In this document: piece after piece, positions 5,471-5,988 of the stretch
Layout: every line of letters starts with the position of its first letter
How positions within the stretch are numbered: position 1 is the stretch's first letter
Assembly: GCA_937896065.1 (NCBI GenBank)
Contig: CALBLI010000063.1
Coordinates: forward strand, 1-5,988
Reading direction: 5' to 3'
Length of the DNA stretch: 5,988 nt
From: an uncultured Caryophanales bacterium
GTDB lineage: Bacteria > Bacillota_I > Bacilli_A > RFN20 > CAG-288
Notes under the pieces: generated by a model
The model's input: the letters and a program-made list of their open reading frames with translations, nothing else
Told to the model about the DNA's origin: nothing
Databases searched by the model: none
Program-made: the position numbers and the translations under genes

Positions 5471-5988
5471 ATTTATTTTTATTACTATTGTTTTCATCCA
5501 ATAATATTTAAAGATATTTTTAATATATATTTAATACTTTATGTTCTTTTAGGCTATTTAATTGATTACATAAATAAATTATTTATTAATTATAAAATTA
5601 AAAATTCTATCATTACGTTAATTAGCGTTATTGAAATTTTATTATTTATAATAATATTTATTATCACTTTATACTATCAAGTTAAAATCTATTCTTCAAC
5701 AATATGGTATGATTCAGTATTTTTACCACCTATGGTTTTTTTATTAGTGCATTCATTAATAAATTTAATCAAAGTAAAAGCAAGAAAAATATTAATTATG
5801 ATATCAAATGTTTCATTTGGAGTATATTTGTATCATATTTATTTTGTTTTGCTATTTAATAATATAATAAATTTGAATGTGAATTATAAATTTATAGTTG
5901 TATTTTCATTGACATTATTTTCTTCTTTAATAATAACTATGATAGTTTCTTTTATACCTTTCATTGGTACATTATTTGTTCGTGCGAC

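Larger units (their letters stand above)
4950..5988 (+). pseudogene. Acyltransferase-3 family membrane protein, split by two frame changes and cut by the window edge
   Basis: The intact family moves acyl groups, often acetyl, onto surface polysaccharides or other envelope molecules using about ten membrane helices. Frame one (4950 to about 5208, stop 5253-5255) has the N-terminal hallmarks NIDVIR and His29 after the first helix, then SRLGVPIF and TGYLLLP (residues 55-72). Frame two, open 5191-5508, continues with FIKKNLIGL, DWYMFFIIP and LFIPIIS. Frame three, open from 5459 to the edge, holds LLGYL, SFGVYLYHIYF and a final hydrophobic helix. The shifts map to the overlaps 5191-5252 and 5459-5508, which contain A9 and T9 runs; one base fewer in each joins all three frames into about 345 residues. 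That is close to full family length, so only a short C-terminus should be missing. No good ribosome binding site precedes either ATG (4950 or 4965). The acyl acceptor is unknown. It could be a dead gene, a phase-variable gene in the off state, a slippage-rescued gene or a sequencing error. Confidence 0.82.

Noticed and set aside
5191..5511. Middle acyltransferase frame as a separate small gene
   Set aside because: It has no start codon with a ribosome binding site at its beginning, and its content continues the acyltransferase family sequence from the frame before it.

Overview
The window looks like ordinary chromosome from a very AT-rich, low-GC Gram-positive bacterium (Bacillota, or the related wall-less or near-wall-less Bacilli lineages). 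This rests on AT-rich codon use, strong AGGAGG-type ribosome binding sites, a BmrC/BmrD-like (YheI/YheH-like) ABC exporter pair and CCA-encoding tRNA genes. TGG is used for Trp and no in-frame TGA was seen, so the standard bacterial code fits. The genus cannot be named from the sequence alone.

Layout, left to right. Positions 1-1375 (minus strand, cut by the window edge) and 1377-3194 (minus) encode the two subunits of a probable heterodimeric ABC exporter. They are separated by one base, and the downstream ribosome binding site lies inside the last codons of the upstream gene. Positions 3207-4502 (minus) encode RimO, the methylthiotransferase that modifies ribosomal protein S12, 12 bases upstream of the exporter genes. 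These three genes form one leftward operon, rimO > degenerate-site ABC subunit > second ABC subunit, probably driven by a promoter near 4533-4538. Positions 4613-4862 hold a leftward three-gene tRNA operon, Cys(GCA) > Arg(ACG) > Pro(UGG). It has a near-consensus promoter at 4870-4898 and an intrinsic terminator at 4573-4600 that separates it from rimO.

To the right, on the plus strand, 4950 to the window end holds an acyltransferase-3 family membrane protein gene in three reading frames. Its two frame changes fall at or next to an A9 run (5202-5210) and a T9 run (5462-5470). These are the two longest homopolymers I see in the window, and losing one base from each restores a single frame that runs to the edge. 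This is the most interesting locus here. It may be a decaying gene, a phase-variable (slipped-strand) surface-modification gene, a gene rescued by transcriptional slippage, or a sequencing artefact. The sequence alone cannot decide.

The exporter, RimO and tRNA modules are well-known systems. I see no convincing evidence of an undescribed multi-gene system, CRISPR array, insertion sequence or riboswitch.
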